Source of the DNA: Trueperaceae bacterium
GTDB lineage: Bacteria > Deinococcota > Deinococci > Deinococcales > Trueperaceae
DNA: 33,514 nt
NCBI GenBank assembly: GCA_013697735.1
Contig: JACCWH010000040.1
Coordinates: forward strand, 1-33,514
Direction: 5' to 3'
Shown here: positions 9,069 to 17,447 of the stretch, piece after piece
How positions within the stretch are numbered: the stretch's first letter is position 1
Layout of the letters: each line of letters starts with the position of its first letter
Made by a program: the position numbers and the translations under genes
Notes under the pieces: generated by a model
Databases searched by the model: none
Seen by the model: only the letters and a program-made list of their open reading frames with translations
What the model was told of the DNA's origin: nothing

Positions 9069-9110
9069 GAGCATACGGCTTTGCTGCCCCGGCAGGTGAG
9101 TCGTATGCTC
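9069..9110. promoter_or_regulatory. Symmetric divergent promoter/operator between lipoprotein and aldolase
   Basis: A 42-base region with two nested inverted repeats on exactly the same axis (between 9089 and 9090). The outer arms are GAGCATACG (9069-9077) and CGTATGCTC (9102-9110). The inner arms are CTGCC (9084-9088) and GGCAG (9091-9095). Each outer arm contains TATGCT, a plausible -10 box, pointing outward toward one of the two divergent genes. Rightward, TTGCTG (9081-9086) with a 17-base spacer to TATGCT (9104-9109) makes a reasonable promoter for the aldolase; leftward the -35 is weak. It could be a bidirectional promoter, a dimeric regulator's operator, or both. Confidence 0.5.
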
Positions 9111-9133
9111 GCGCGGACGCAAGGGGGGTCACG

Positions 9134-9781
9134 ATGCGCGATGGTTTCGCCGAGATCGACACGACCGACGCTGAGCGCGTGCTCGAGCGCATGCTCGGGC
9201 CGATGGTGGGAGGTGTGGTGGGTGTGCTCCGCAGTGACGACCCGGCCCGGGCCATCGACCTCTCCGAAGCTGCGATCTCGGCCGGCCTCGCCTGCATCGA
9301 GATCACCTGGACCACGCCGGGCGCGGCTGGCGTCGTGCGAACGCTACGGGAGCGGCATCCCGGCCTCCTCATCGGGGCCGGGAGCGTCTTCGACGACGAC
9401 GACGTCGCCAGCGCCCGGGGTGCGGGGGCCGAGTTCGTGGTGAGCCCACACCTCTCCGAGCGTGTCTCTGCGGCGTGCGCAGCCCTCGCACTGCCGTACG
9501 TGCCCGGGGTTGCGACCGCGAGCGAGGTGGTCCGCGCGATGGAGACCGGTCACCAGCTCGTGAAGCTCTTCCCGATCGCGCAACTCGGTGGACCGGCCTT
9601 CGTGCGGGCGCTCCGCGGTCCCGTCCCGACGCTGCGCGCGATGGTGACGGGCGGCGTCGCTCCCGAGGACCTCGCCTCGTACAGAGAGGCCGGCGCCGCC
9701 CTCGTCGGCCTGGGATCGATCTTCGGGCGTGACGCCTCGGAGACGTACGACCGCGTCGCGACGCTCATGCGCGGTCGGTGA
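9134..9781 (+). CDS. eda: KDPG/KHG aldolase (class I, Entner-Doudoroff type)
   Basis: A 215-residue cytoplasmic class I aldolase. In the family it splits 2-keto-3-deoxy-6-phosphogluconate into pyruvate and glyceraldehyde-3-phosphate and/or 4-hydroxy-2-oxoglutarate into pyruvate and glyoxylate. The barrel strands carry the expected residues: Glu56 in CIEITW, the GAGSV turn, VSPH, PYVPGVATASE, and the Schiff-base Lys144 in QLVKLFP. GGVAPEDLASY forms the phosphate-binding end. The N-terminus is about 15 residues longer than in E. coli Eda. The ATG follows AAGGGGGG. No edd or gluconate kinase is nearby, so the true substrate is open; the sugar dehydrogenase downstream suggests sugar-acid metabolism. 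Confidence 0.9.
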   Translation: MRDGFAEIDTTDAERVLERMLGPMVGGVVGVLRSDDPARAIDLSEAAISAGLACIEITWTTPGAAGVVRTLRERHPGLLIGAGSVFDDDDVASARGAGAEFVVSPHLSERVSAACAALALPYVPGVATASEVVRAMETGHQLVKLFPIAQLGGPAFVRALRGPVPTLRAMVTGGVAPEDLASYREAGAALVGLGSIFGRDASETYDRVATLMRGR

Positions 9782-9890
9782 GTGCTCCCCAAACGCTCGT
9801 CACTGCGTGGACCGGAGGCTTCCGCTACCGTTCGTGATGACGCCCGGACGCTCGTCGTGCGCCAATCGACGGTGGCGGGCCGGTCGGTGA

Positions 9891-9926
9891 CTCTGGGGTC
9901 GTGCGCCCTCGGTGGCCGACCCAGAG
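9891..9926 (+). repeat. Inverted repeat ahead of the cytochrome c gene
   Basis: CTCTGGGGTCG (9891-9901) can pair with CGACCCAGAG (9917-9926), giving ten base pairs with one bulged G around a 15-base loop. It ends 18 bases before the cytochrome ATG at 9945 and contains the alternative GTG at 9912. It has no T-run, so a leader structure is more likely than an aldolase terminator. Confidence 0.4.
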
Positions 9927-9944
9927 GGAAGCGACGGTAGTGCC

Positions 9945-11015
9945 ATGGACGATCGACGAGGTTCGCACGGGCACGGCCGCCGCCGCTCCGTTTCGCCCGC
10001 CGTGACGTTTCGAGGCTGTGTTGCGTGCCTCGCGGTGGCGTTCCTCGGCGCCACGCTTCTCGCCGCAGGTGCCGCAGGTGCTCGCGACGGAGGGGCCGAC
10101 GAGGCGAGCCGCCACGCCGACGTCGACCCGCTCGCGTACGACGTCGAGGGCTGGTACACCGACGACCAGGCCCAACGCGGCCGCGAGGCATACGCCCGCC
10201 ATTGCGCCGAGTGCCACTCCCCTGGTGGCAAGGCGCGCGCCACGTTCATCTCTCTCTACCGCTTTCCGGCCCTGACGGGCGCCTACTTCTGGGATCGTTG
10301 GGGGAACGAGAGCGTCCATGCCCTGCTGCTGGTGGTGCAGGAGACGATGCCGTTGCATGCGCCCGGCACACTCGATGGGGATACCTACGCCGACATCACC
10401 GCGCACGTCCTGGCGCTCAACGGCTTCCCGAGCGGCCCGCGGGAGCTGCCGCCGGCGACCGGCGACATCGAGCGACTCGTGGCGATGCCGATCTCACCGA
10501 ACTACGCTCGGCCACAAGCACGAGCTCAGCTCGTCGGTCCCGAGCGGCGCGCGGCACTCGAGCAGGAGGAGGCTCCCCCCGAGCCGGCGGAGCCGGCTGC
10601 AGAGGGAGACCTCGCCGACGAGATCGACCCAGACGAGATCGACCCCGACGAGCGTGCCTGGTTCACCGAAGCGCAGGTCGAGCGGGCTCGCGACCACTAC
10701 TTCGTACATTGTTCACGCTGCCACGGCTCGCTTCTCGAGGGAATCGGCGTGGCTCCGTCGCTCGCGGGCGCCAATTTCATGGCGCGCTGGGACGGAGCGC
10801 GCGTGTCCGACCTCTTCTGGATCGTGAACGAGCTCATGCCCCTCGACGATCAGGGCGTGCTCGGACCGGGCGCTTCGGCCGATCTCGTCGCATACATCCT
10901 GGCGCAGAACGCCTTCGAGGCAGGAGAGACCGAGTTGCCGGCCACCGAGGCGCGGCTCGTGTCGTACGTGATCGAAGCCGGCGAAGTCGAAGCCGATGGA
11001 GGAGGAGACCCGTGA
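9945..11015 (+). CDS. Exported di-haem cytochrome c (internally duplicated)
   Basis: A 356-residue exported protein with two class I cytochrome c domains. A basic N-terminus and a hydrophobic segment (CVACLAVAFLGATLLAAGAAG) make the signal or anchor. The haem sites are CAECH (87-91) and CSRCH (256-260). Each domain is preceded by W(Y/F)T and followed by a probable Met ligand in ETMPL or ELMPL, so the halves look like a duplication. They are joined by an acidic Pro/Glu/Asp linker with a DEIDP tandem repeat. The start could instead be GTG 9912, but that lies inside a hairpin. The stop overlaps the dehydrogenase ATG by one base, so it is probably the electron acceptor for that enzyme. Confidence 0.88.
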   Translation: MDDRRGSHGHGRRRSVSPAVTFRGCVACLAVAFLGATLLAAGAAGARDGGADEASRHADVDPLAYDVEGWYTDDQAQRGREAYARHCAECHSPGGKARATFISLYRFPALTGAYFWDRWGNESVHALLLVVQETMPLHAPGTLDGDTYADITAHVLALNGFPSGPRELPPATGDIERLVAMPISPNYARPQARAQLVGPERRAALEQEEAPPEPAEPAAEGDLADEIDPDEIDPDERAWFTEAQVERARDHYFVHCSRCHGSLLEGIGVAPSLAGANFMARWDGARVSDLFWIVNELMPLDDQGVLGPGASADLVAYILAQNAFEAGETELPATEARLVSYVIEAGEVEADGGGDP

Positions 11016-12406
11016 TGACGACATCCACCGCGAGCGAGGGAATCGGGGCTCCGGCGCGTCTTCGTACCACCCGGCGGCGCGCGATGTGCCTCGCCGTGGC
11101 GCTCCTCGTCACCCTGGCGGCGGCGCAGGTGGGGGTAGGGGCCGACGACGACGTCCTCCTGGGCCTCGAACTCGATCTCGAACTCGTCGCCGAAGGGTTG
11201 ATCTCGCCGCACTTCCTCACCTCCCCCCCGGGAGACGATCGCCGGTTCGTGGTCGATCAGGTCGGGACCATCCACGTGCTCGAAGCGAATGGGACGCTCC
11301 GTGACGAGCCGTTCCTCGACGTGTCCGACCGCCTCGTCGTGCTGCGCGAGACGTACGACGAGCGCGGACTCCTCGGTCTCGCCTTCCACCCCGACTACGC
11401 CGACAACGGCCGCTTCTTCGTCTACTACAGCGCTCCGTTGCGCGACGAGGGCCCCGACCGGTGGGACCACACCGATCACCTCGCCGAGTTCTCGGTCTCA
11501 CACGACGACGCGCACCGAGCGGACCCGTCGAGCGAACGCGTGATCCTGCGCATCGACCAGCCGCAGGTGAACCACAACGGTGGCGCACTCGCGTTCGGTC
11601 CCGATGGGTACCTCTGGGTCACGGTCGGCGACGGTGGCGACGCCGATGACACCGGCATCGGCCACCCGCCGCTCGGCAACGGCCAAGACATCACGACGCT
11701 GCTCGGGAACGTGCTCCGCCTCGACGTCGACGACGGCGATCCCTACGGGGTGCCCGCCGACAACCCCTTCGTCGACTTCGAGTTGAGCGCCGATCACCCC
11801 TTCTCGGGCACGGAGGTGCGCCCCGAGATCTGGGCGTACGGCTTTCGCCATCCGTGGCGACTCACGTTCGATCGCGACGGTGAGCGCGGGCCGTTCGTGA
11901 GCGACGCTGGCGAGAACCTCTGGGAAGAGGTGAGCGAGCTACGGGAACCGGGCAATTTCGGCTGGAACATCAAGGAGGGGCGCCACTGGTTCGACCCCGA
12001 CAACGCCGATCAGGTGGTCGTCGAGGGCCCCGACAGCGGCCATCTCGGCGAACGACTGATCGACCCGGTGATCGAGTACAGGAACAATCGCGGCCGTGAA
12101 CACGGCGTCGGCCTCGTGGTGATAGGCGGGTACCTCTATCGTGGCGCCGCCATCCCCGAACTCGTCGGCCACTTCGTGTTCGGCGACTGGAGCCGGTTCT
12201 TCGACGAGGCGCGCGGTGTGCTGATGGTCGCCGCCCCCGCCGACGCAGATGAGCCGTGGGCGTGGCGGGAGCTGCGGGAACTCGAGAGTGGCGCCATTCA
12301 AGGGTTCGGCGAGGACGCCGACGGCGAACTCTACGTGCTCACGAACGACAGCCACGGCCCACGTGGCAGCGGCCGCGTCTATCGCATCGTCCCTGCCGGC
12401 GACTGA
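11015..12406 (+). CDS. PQQ-dependent sugar dehydrogenase (glucose/sorbosone dehydrogenase family)
   Basis: A 463-residue exported quinoprotein of the soluble glucose dehydrogenase/Hedgehog-interacting-like beta-propeller family, which oxidises aldoses using PQQ. A basic and hydrophobic leader (RRRAMCLAVALLVTLAAAQ) ends in an Ala-Gln type cleavage site. Family blocks are GLLGLAFHPDY, VNHNGGALAFGPDG, VTVGDGGDADD, EIWAYGFRHPWRL, GENLWEEV and NFGWNIKEG; the His in NHNGG and the Arg in GFRHPWR lie where PQQ and catalytic residues are expected. The ATG at 11015 sits in TGATG with the cytochrome stop, behind GGAGGAGG. Electrons probably pass to the upstream di-haem cytochrome. The sugar substrate is not determined. 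Confidence 0.9.
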   Translation: MTTSTASEGIGAPARLRTTRRRAMCLAVALLVTLAAAQVGVGADDDVLLGLELDLELVAEGLISPHFLTSPPGDDRRFVVDQVGTIHVLEANGTLRDEPFLDVSDRLVVLRETYDERGLLGLAFHPDYADNGRFFVYYSAPLRDEGPDRWDHTDHLAEFSVSHDDAHRADPSSERVILRIDQPQVNHNGGALAFGPDGYLWVTVGDGGDADDTGIGHPPLGNGQDITTLLGNVLRLDVDDGDPYGVPADNPFVDFELSADHPFSGTEVRPEIWAYGFRHPWRLTFDRDGERGPFVSDAGENLWEEVSELREPGNFGWNIKEGRHWFDPDNADQVVVEGPDSGHLGERLIDPVIEYRNNRGREHGVGLVVIGGYLYRGAAIPELVGHFVFGDWSRFFDEARGVLMVAAPADADEPWAWRELRELESGAIQGFGEDADGELYVLTNDSHGPRGSGRVYRIVPAGD

Positions 12407-12437
12407 GGCGTGGCGCGGCCGCCCGCTTGCGACTCGT

Positions 12438-13298
12438 TCAGCCGCCGACGATCTCGCCGCCGTTCGGATGGAGCGTCTGCCCCGTCATGTACGAGGAGTC
12501 GCGACACGCCAGGAAGACGTAGCTGGGCGCCACCTCTTCGGGCTGTCCCGGCCGCCCGAGCGGCTCGTCGGTGCCGAAGCTCGACACCTTCTCCGGGTCG
12601 AAGGAGGCGGGGATGAGTGGCGTCCAGATCGGACCCGGCGCGACGGCGTTGACGCGGATTCCGGATTCGGCGAGGTTCAAGGCGAGCGAGCGCGTGAACG
12701 CGAGGATCGCCCCCTTCGTCGAGGCGTAGTCCATGAGGTGAGGGCTTCCCCTGAAGGCCGTGACGGACGTGCTGTTGATGATGGTCGAGCCCTCGCTCAT
12801 GTGCTCGAGCGCCGCGCGCGTCACGTAGAACATCGAGAAGACGTTCGTCCGGAAGGTTCGCTCGAGCTGGTCGTCGTCGATGTCGGCGAGGCGCTTCTGG
12901 TCGTACTGGACGGCTGCGTTGTTGACGAGCACGTCGATTCGCCCGAACGCCTCGACGCACGCTTGGACCGCGTGTGCGCAGAACTGGGCCTCCTGGAGGT
13001 CGCCGGGCACGAGGAGGCAGCGCGCGCCCTCTGCTTCGACCTTCTCCTTCGTCTCGCGCGCGTCGTCGTGTTCGTCGAGGTAGACGATCGCGATCGCCTC
13101 CGCTCCTTCGCGCGCGAAGTGCACGGCCACGGAGCGACCGATTCCGCTGTCACCGCCGGTGATGAGCGCCACCTTCCCCCCGAGCTTCCCTGATCCCGCA
13201 TACGCCAACCCCATGTACGACGGCCTCGGCGTCATCTCCCCTTCGATCCCCGGCTGGCGCTCCTGGTGCTGTGGTGGCATCCCCGTATCCTGTGGCAT
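12438..13298 (-). CDS. Short-chain dehydrogenase/reductase, YghA/general-stress type
   Basis: A 286-residue classical SDR with the long N-terminal extension (PPQHQERQPGIEGEMTPRP) of the YghA/YdaD stress-protein group. The cofactor loop is TGGDSGIG, the next motif is NNAA in place of NNAG, the catalytic Ser is in INSTSV, and the Tyr/Lys pair is YASTK. The end, SYMTGQTLHPNGGEIVGG, is the usual family C-terminus. An Asp-containing loop after strand two (VYLDEHDDA) does not settle NAD versus NADP. The ATG at 13298 has GGAGG five bases upstream; the frame stays open far beyond it, but that part is antisense to the glycosyltransferase. The substrate is unknown. It is convergent with the dehydrogenase operon. 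Confidence 0.92.
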   Translation of the reverse strand: MPQDTGMPPQHQERQPGIEGEMTPRPSYMGLAYAGSGKLGGKVALITGGDSGIGRSVAVHFAREGAEAIAIVYLDEHDDARETKEKVEAEGARCLLVPGDLQEAQFCAHAVQACVEAFGRIDVLVNNAAVQYDQKRLADIDDDQLERTFRTNVFSMFYVTRAALEHMSEGSTIINSTSVTAFRGSPHLMDYASTKGAILAFTRSLALNLAESGIRVNAVAPGPIWTPLIPASFDPEKVSSFGTDEPLGRPGQPEEVAPSYVFLACRDSSYMTGQTLHPNGGEIVGG

Positions 13299-13547
13299 CA
13301 CGACCTCCGCCACCGAATGTAGGCTCGCCGTCGGTGACCAGCGGCGCCATGCGTCACCCCGGGCCGCGGCCGCGCGCGGCGAATGGCGCGAGCGCGTGTC
13401 ATCATGGAGACGAGGTGCAAGTGATGCAGGCTCCCCGCACGACCCACCCTGCGTCCCGCGCAGCCGCACGCGCAGCCGCGTCCCGCCTCGTGAAGATGCG
13501 TCCGCCGCAGCGCCCCGCCAGCACGTCCGCCGCCACGTAGGCCGACG

Positions 13548-14780
13548 ATGCGGGTGATCATCGTCACGGAGACCTACCTCCCTTACCTCTCGGGCGTCAC
13601 CGTCTCGACGGAGGTGGCGGCGCGCGGTCTCGGCCGACGTGGTCACACCGTGATGCTGCTCGCGCCGAGAGCGCGGCGCGGGGTCCCTGTGGGCACCGCA
13701 GGCGCTGCCGGACCGGAGCCGGAGTACGCGTGGCTTCCGTCGTATCAGCTGCCGCGCCCGGTTCCTTTCGGGTACCGCATGCCGTCGATGATCCCGAACG
13801 CGCCGACGTTCCGGCGCGCCCTCGCCTTCCGTCCCGAAATCGTGCACGCGCAGAGCCCGTTCGTCGCTGGCAGCATCGCCCGCAGCATCGCTCGGCGTGC
13901 TGGCGTTCCGCTCGTCCAGACCCATCACACGCGGCTCACGGAGTACCGACATTACCTTTGGCCCGTCTCCGAGATCGGTGCCGCGCTGGTCGACGGGCAC
14001 ACGCGCCGCTTCTGGGCGTCGTGCGACGCCGTGATCGCGCCGTCGCGCGACTTCGCCATCGAGGTATCGGGCGCACTCGGCGAGGGATCGCGCACGATCG
14101 TGCGCGCCATCCCCACGGGTATCGATCTCGACACGATCGACCGGGTGCGCGCCGCCGACCTCCGCAGCCTGCATGACTGGCCCGCCGACGCCGTCGTCGT
14201 GGTGTCGCTCGGCCGCTTGGGCAAGGAGAAGAACGTCGAGTTCCTGCTGGAAGCGTTCGCGCTCGCCGCAAGGCGCACTCCGGCGTTGCATCTGGTCCTC
14301 GTGGGGGGTGGACCGCTCGAGTCGACGCTGCGCCGCCGTGCAGCGGCCCCCGACCTAACGGGGCGGGTGGCGTTCACCGGTGGCTTGCCGCGCCTCGATG
14401 CGCTCGCGCACCTCAAGGGGGCGGACCTGTTCGCATTCGCGTCTCAAACGGAGACGCAGGGACTGGTGCTCGCCGAAGCGCTCGCATGCGGTGTGCCGGT
14501 CGTCGCCCTGGACGGCCCCGGCGTGCGCGATTCCCTCGATCACGACCGCAACGCGATCGTGGTCCCACGCGACGAGCCGAATGGTCCCACCCTCGCCCTC
14601 GCGAACGCGATGTGCCGACTCGCCCACGATGCAGCCCTTCGCGCTGATTTCGCGCGAGAGGCGCGCCGCACGGCACGAGAGGCCGACGTCGACGTGCGCC
14701 TCGGGGCGCTCGAGGCGCTCTATGAGCATGTCCTGGCTCAGCGAGTCCCCTCGCGCACCGCTCCGCTGCCGCGTTCCTGA
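13548..14780 (+). CDS. GT4-family glycosyltransferase (glycolipid type)
   Basis: A 410-residue GT-B fold glycosyltransferase of family GT4. The N-terminal domain begins VIIVTETYLPYLSGV, with the Gly-rich acceptor loop and HAQSPFVAG and QTHHTRLTEY further on. The C-terminal domain has IPTGID, SLGRLGKEKNVEFLL and the retaining EX7E motif in ETQGLVLAEALACG for the sugar nucleotide. The closest recognisable relatives are diacylglycerol glucosyl- or mannosyltransferases (PimA, alMGS-like), so membrane glycolipid synthesis is likely but inferred. It has no membrane helix. The ATG at 13548 has no strong ribosome site. The 249 bases upstream (13299-13547) hold no gene I can support. Confidence 0.88.
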   Translation: MRVIIVTETYLPYLSGVTVSTEVAARGLGRRGHTVMLLAPRARRGVPVGTAGAAGPEPEYAWLPSYQLPRPVPFGYRMPSMIPNAPTFRRALAFRPEIVHAQSPFVAGSIARSIARRAGVPLVQTHHTRLTEYRHYLWPVSEIGAALVDGHTRRFWASCDAVIAPSRDFAIEVSGALGEGSRTIVRAIPTGIDLDTIDRVRAADLRSLHDWPADAVVVVSLGRLGKEKNVEFLLEAFALAARRTPALHLVLVGGGPLESTLRRRAAAPDLTGRVAFTGGLPRLDALAHLKGADLFAFASQTETQGLVLAEALACGVPVVALDGPGVRDSLDHDRNAIVVPRDEPNGPTLALANAMCRLAHDAALRADFAREARRTAREADVDVRLGALEALYEHVLAQRVPSRTAPLPRS

Positions 14781-14793
14781 CCAGCCGAGGCGT

Positions 14794-14823
14794 CGCGCGG
14801 CAAGACCGTGGCGGCGCCGCGCG
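14794..14823 (+). terminator. Possible GC-rich hairpin after the glycosyltransferase
   Basis: CGCGCGGC (14794-14801) and GCCGCGCG (14816-14823) form eight base pairs around a 14-base loop, 14 bases after the glycosyltransferase stop. There is no T-run, so intrinsic termination is uncertain in this GC-rich background. Confidence 0.3.
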
Positions 14824-14924
14824 GTGCGCGTCCACTCGCCCGCTATGACCGTTGACCATGCTCCGCGGGGCGCGAGCGGCTAGCGTCTGCTGACGCGTGT
14901 GCTCGAAGACGCGCCGGGAGCCAC

Positions 14925-17447
14925 ATGGAACGGTTGAAGGAGTACCGACGAAAGCGCGACTTCACGAGCACGGCCGAACCGACCGGCGGGGCCGTGCCGG
15001 ACGCCGGCGCTTCGCGCTTCGTGGTGCACAAGCACGTGGCTCGACGACTCCACTACGACCTGCGTCTCGAGGACGACGGCGTGCTCCGGAGTTGGGCCCT
15101 CCCGAAGGGGCCGAGCCTCGTGGTGGGCGAGCGGCGGCTCGCCGTGGAGGTCGAGGACCATCCCCTCGAGTACGCCGACTTCGAAGGGACCATCCCCGCT
15201 GGAGCGTACGGCGGCGGCACGGTCATGCTATGGGATCGGGGACGCTGGCGGCGCACGTCGCCGAGCGGGCGGTCGGACCGGATCGACCTCGAACTCGACG
15301 GGGTGAAGCTCCGGGGCGCCTGGACGCTCGCCCGGACGCGCGCCCGGCAGCGAGACGAATCGGATTGGCTGATGATCAAGCGGCGCGATGCCCACCCGCC
15401 GCTCGCGCCGGACGACCGCAGCGTCCTCACCGGCAGAACGATGGACGAGATCGCCGCGGGTGCCGACCGGCAGTCACTCCGTGGACCGGAGGACGAGCGG
15501 CGCGACGTCGCCGATCTCGTCGCGCACGGTGCGCGAGGTGGCGCCATGCCGGTCGACGTCGACCTCCAGCTCGCCCGGCTGCGCGACGCCGCTCCGGATG
15601 GCGACGCCTGGCTCCACGAGATCAAATTCGATGGCTATCGGATCATCGCCCGTATCGAGGACGGAGTCGCGACGCTGCGCACGCGCAACGCGCACGATTG
15701 GACGGCGCGTGCGCCCGAGATCGTGGCGGCGTTGCGTGGCATCGGCGCCTCGCACGCGCTCCTCGACGGCGAGGTGGTCGTCTTCGGCGAGCGTGGCGTC
15801 AGTTCCTTCGGTGCGCTGCAGGAGGCGCTGCGGACCGACGACACGGCCCGCCTGCGCTACCAGGTCTTCGACCTCCTCCATCTCGACGGCTTCGACCTCC
15901 GTAGCGTCCCGCTGGCACGGCGCAAGGAGGCGCTCGCGCGGCTGCTCACGACCTCGTCGGGGGAGATCGTTCGCTACACGGAGCACGTGCAAGGACAGGG
16001 TCCGGCGTTCTTCGCGCACGCCTGCGAGCTCGGCCTCGAGGGCATCATCTCCAAGGCGCGTGAGGCCCCCTACCGTAGCGGCCGGAGCGACCGCTGGCGC
16101 AAGGTGAAGTGCACGTGTCGCGACGCCTTCGTGGTCGGCGGCTTCACGCCGCCGTCGGGCTCCCGATCCGCGTTCGGCTCGCTGCTGCTCGGCACCGCCA
16201 GCGACGACGGCGAGATCACGTACGCCGGCCGGGTCGGGAGTGGCTTCGGCGATCGGCAGCTCGCGCACCTGCACGAGCGACTCCTCGAACTCGAGCGGCC
16301 TACGTCTCCCTTCGTCGAGCCCGTGCCCGACGCCCGCGGTGCCACGTGGGTGGAACCCGTACTCGTCGTCGAGGTGAGCTACACGGAGACCACGCGCGAC
16401 GGCCGTCTGCGTCATCCCGTGTTCCACGGGCTCCTGGAGTCGCTCCGTCCGTCTCCGGTCGACCGCACCGTCGCCGCCGCGCGAGGGGAGGGCCATGGCG
16501 CGACGCGGAAGCCCGCCCGGGGTAGCCGTCGCGCGGGCGAGACGGCCGAGGTCGCGGGCGTTCGGCTCACGAACGCGAACCGTGTGCTCTATCCGGAGCA
16601 GGGTGTGACGAAGCTCGCCGTGGCGGAGTACTACGAACGAGTGCAGGAGTACGTGCTGCCGGGGATGGTCGGGCGTCCGCTGGCCCTCGTTCGGTGTCCC
16701 CAGGGACACGAGGAGGGGTGCTTCTACCAGAAGCATCCCGGTGACGCGTTCGCGAAGGGCCTACCGCGTGTCGCGATCGAGGAGGGAGGGGATCGGCGCG
16801 AGTACGCCTACGTCGCGTCGCTCGCGGACATCATCGCCCTCGTGCAAGTCGGCGTCCTGGAGGTGCACGTGTGGGGGAGCCGCATCGAGGACGTCGAGCA
16901 CCCCGATCTGATGGTGATCGATCTCGATCCCGGCCCCGACGTCGCCTGGTCGCTGGTGCGATCGACGGCGCTCGAGCTCCGCGAGCGCCTCGCCGACCTC
17001 GACCTCGACGCCTTCCTCCGCACCACGGGCGGAAAGGGGCTCCACCTGGTCGTGCCGCTCCTTCCCGAGCACGATTGGAACGTCGTGAAGACGTTCGCAC
17101 GGGGTTTCTGCGAGCGGGCTGCGGCCGAGCACCCCGAACACCTCGTGACCACGGCGTCGAAGGCGAAGCGCGAGGGCCGAATCTACCTCGACTATCTCCG
17201 CAACGGTCGCGGAGCGACTGCGATCGCGTCGTACTCGACCCGAGCTCGACCCGGCGCGCCCGTCGCGGTGCCCGTGCGATGGGACGAGCTCGGCGAGTCG
17301 CTGCGCCCCGACCGATACGACGTCGGCAACGTCGCTCGACGGCTCGCCGCGCTGCGTGCCGATCCTTGGGTCGGCTTCGCCGACGCGGCGCGCGCGATCT
17401 CCCCCTCGGCGCTCGACGCGGTCGCGAAGCCGGCGAAACGGCGATGA
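14925..17447 (+). CDS. ligD: ATP-dependent DNA ligase LigD (phosphoesterase-ligase-polymerase)
   Basis: An 840-residue multidomain end-joining ligase in the order PE-LIG-POL. The 3'-phosphoesterase domain (about 1-160) keeps His37, His43 and Asp45 in VHKHVARRLHYDLRLE, and His79 in EDHPLEY. The ligase domain (about 190-500) has the adenylated Lys234 in EIKFDGYR, motif LLDGEVVVF and a C-terminal OB fold. After a basic linker, the primase-like polymerase domain (about 540-830) carries metal ligands Asp666 and Asp668 in VIDLDPG, then TTGGKGLH and YLRNGRGATAIASYS. All three activities look intact. The ATG follows GGGAG. The stop overlaps the zinc-finger gene in ATGA, starting a tightly coupled NHEJ operon. 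The domain order is that of Pseudomonas LigD, not the mycobacterial POL-PE-LIG. Confidence 0.97.
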   Translation: MERLKEYRRKRDFTSTAEPTGGAVPDAGASRFVVHKHVARRLHYDLRLEDDGVLRSWALPKGPSLVVGERRLAVEVEDHPLEYADFEGTIPAGAYGGGTVMLWDRGRWRRTSPSGRSDRIDLELDGVKLRGAWTLARTRARQRDESDWLMIKRRDAHPPLAPDDRSVLTGRTMDEIAAGADRQSLRGPEDERRDVADLVAHGARGGAMPVDVDLQLARLRDAAPDGDAWLHEIKFDGYRIIARIEDGVATLRTRNAHDWTARAPEIVAALRGIGASHALLDGEVVVFGERGVSSFGALQEALRTDDTARLRYQVFDLLHLDGFDLRSVPLARRKEALARLLTTSSGEIVRYTEHVQGQGPAFFAHACELGLEGIISKAREAPYRSGRSDRWRKVKCTCRDAFVVGGFTPPSGSRSAFGSLLLGTASDDGEITYAGRVGSGFGDRQLAHLHERLLELERPTSPFVEPVPDARGATWVEPVLVVEVSYTETTRDGRLRHPVFHGLLESLRPSPVDRTVAAARGEGHGATRKPARGSRRAGETAEVAGVRLTNANRVLYPEQGVTKLAVAEYYERVQEYVLPGMVGRPLALVRCPQGHEEGCFYQKHPGDAFAKGLPRVAIEEGGDRREYAYVASLADIIALVQVGVLEVHVWGSRIEDVEHPDLMVIDLDPGPDVAWSLVRSTALELRERLADLDLDAFLRTTGGKGLHLVVPLLPEHDWNVVKTFARGFCERAAAEHPEHLVTTASKAKREGRIYLDYLRNGRGATAIASYSTRARPGAPVAVPVRWDELGESLRPDRYDVGNVARRLAALRADPWVGFADAARAISPSALDAVAKPAKRR

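Noticed and set aside
10025-11014. N-terminal extension of the sugar dehydrogenase by 330 codons
   Set aside because: It lies in a wrong frame over the cytochrome c gene; the ATG at 11015 with GGAGGAGG and a signal peptide is clearly the start.
14852-14886. TTGACC plus TAGCGT as a promoter for ligD
   Set aside because: The spacer is 23 bases, too long for a standard promoter.
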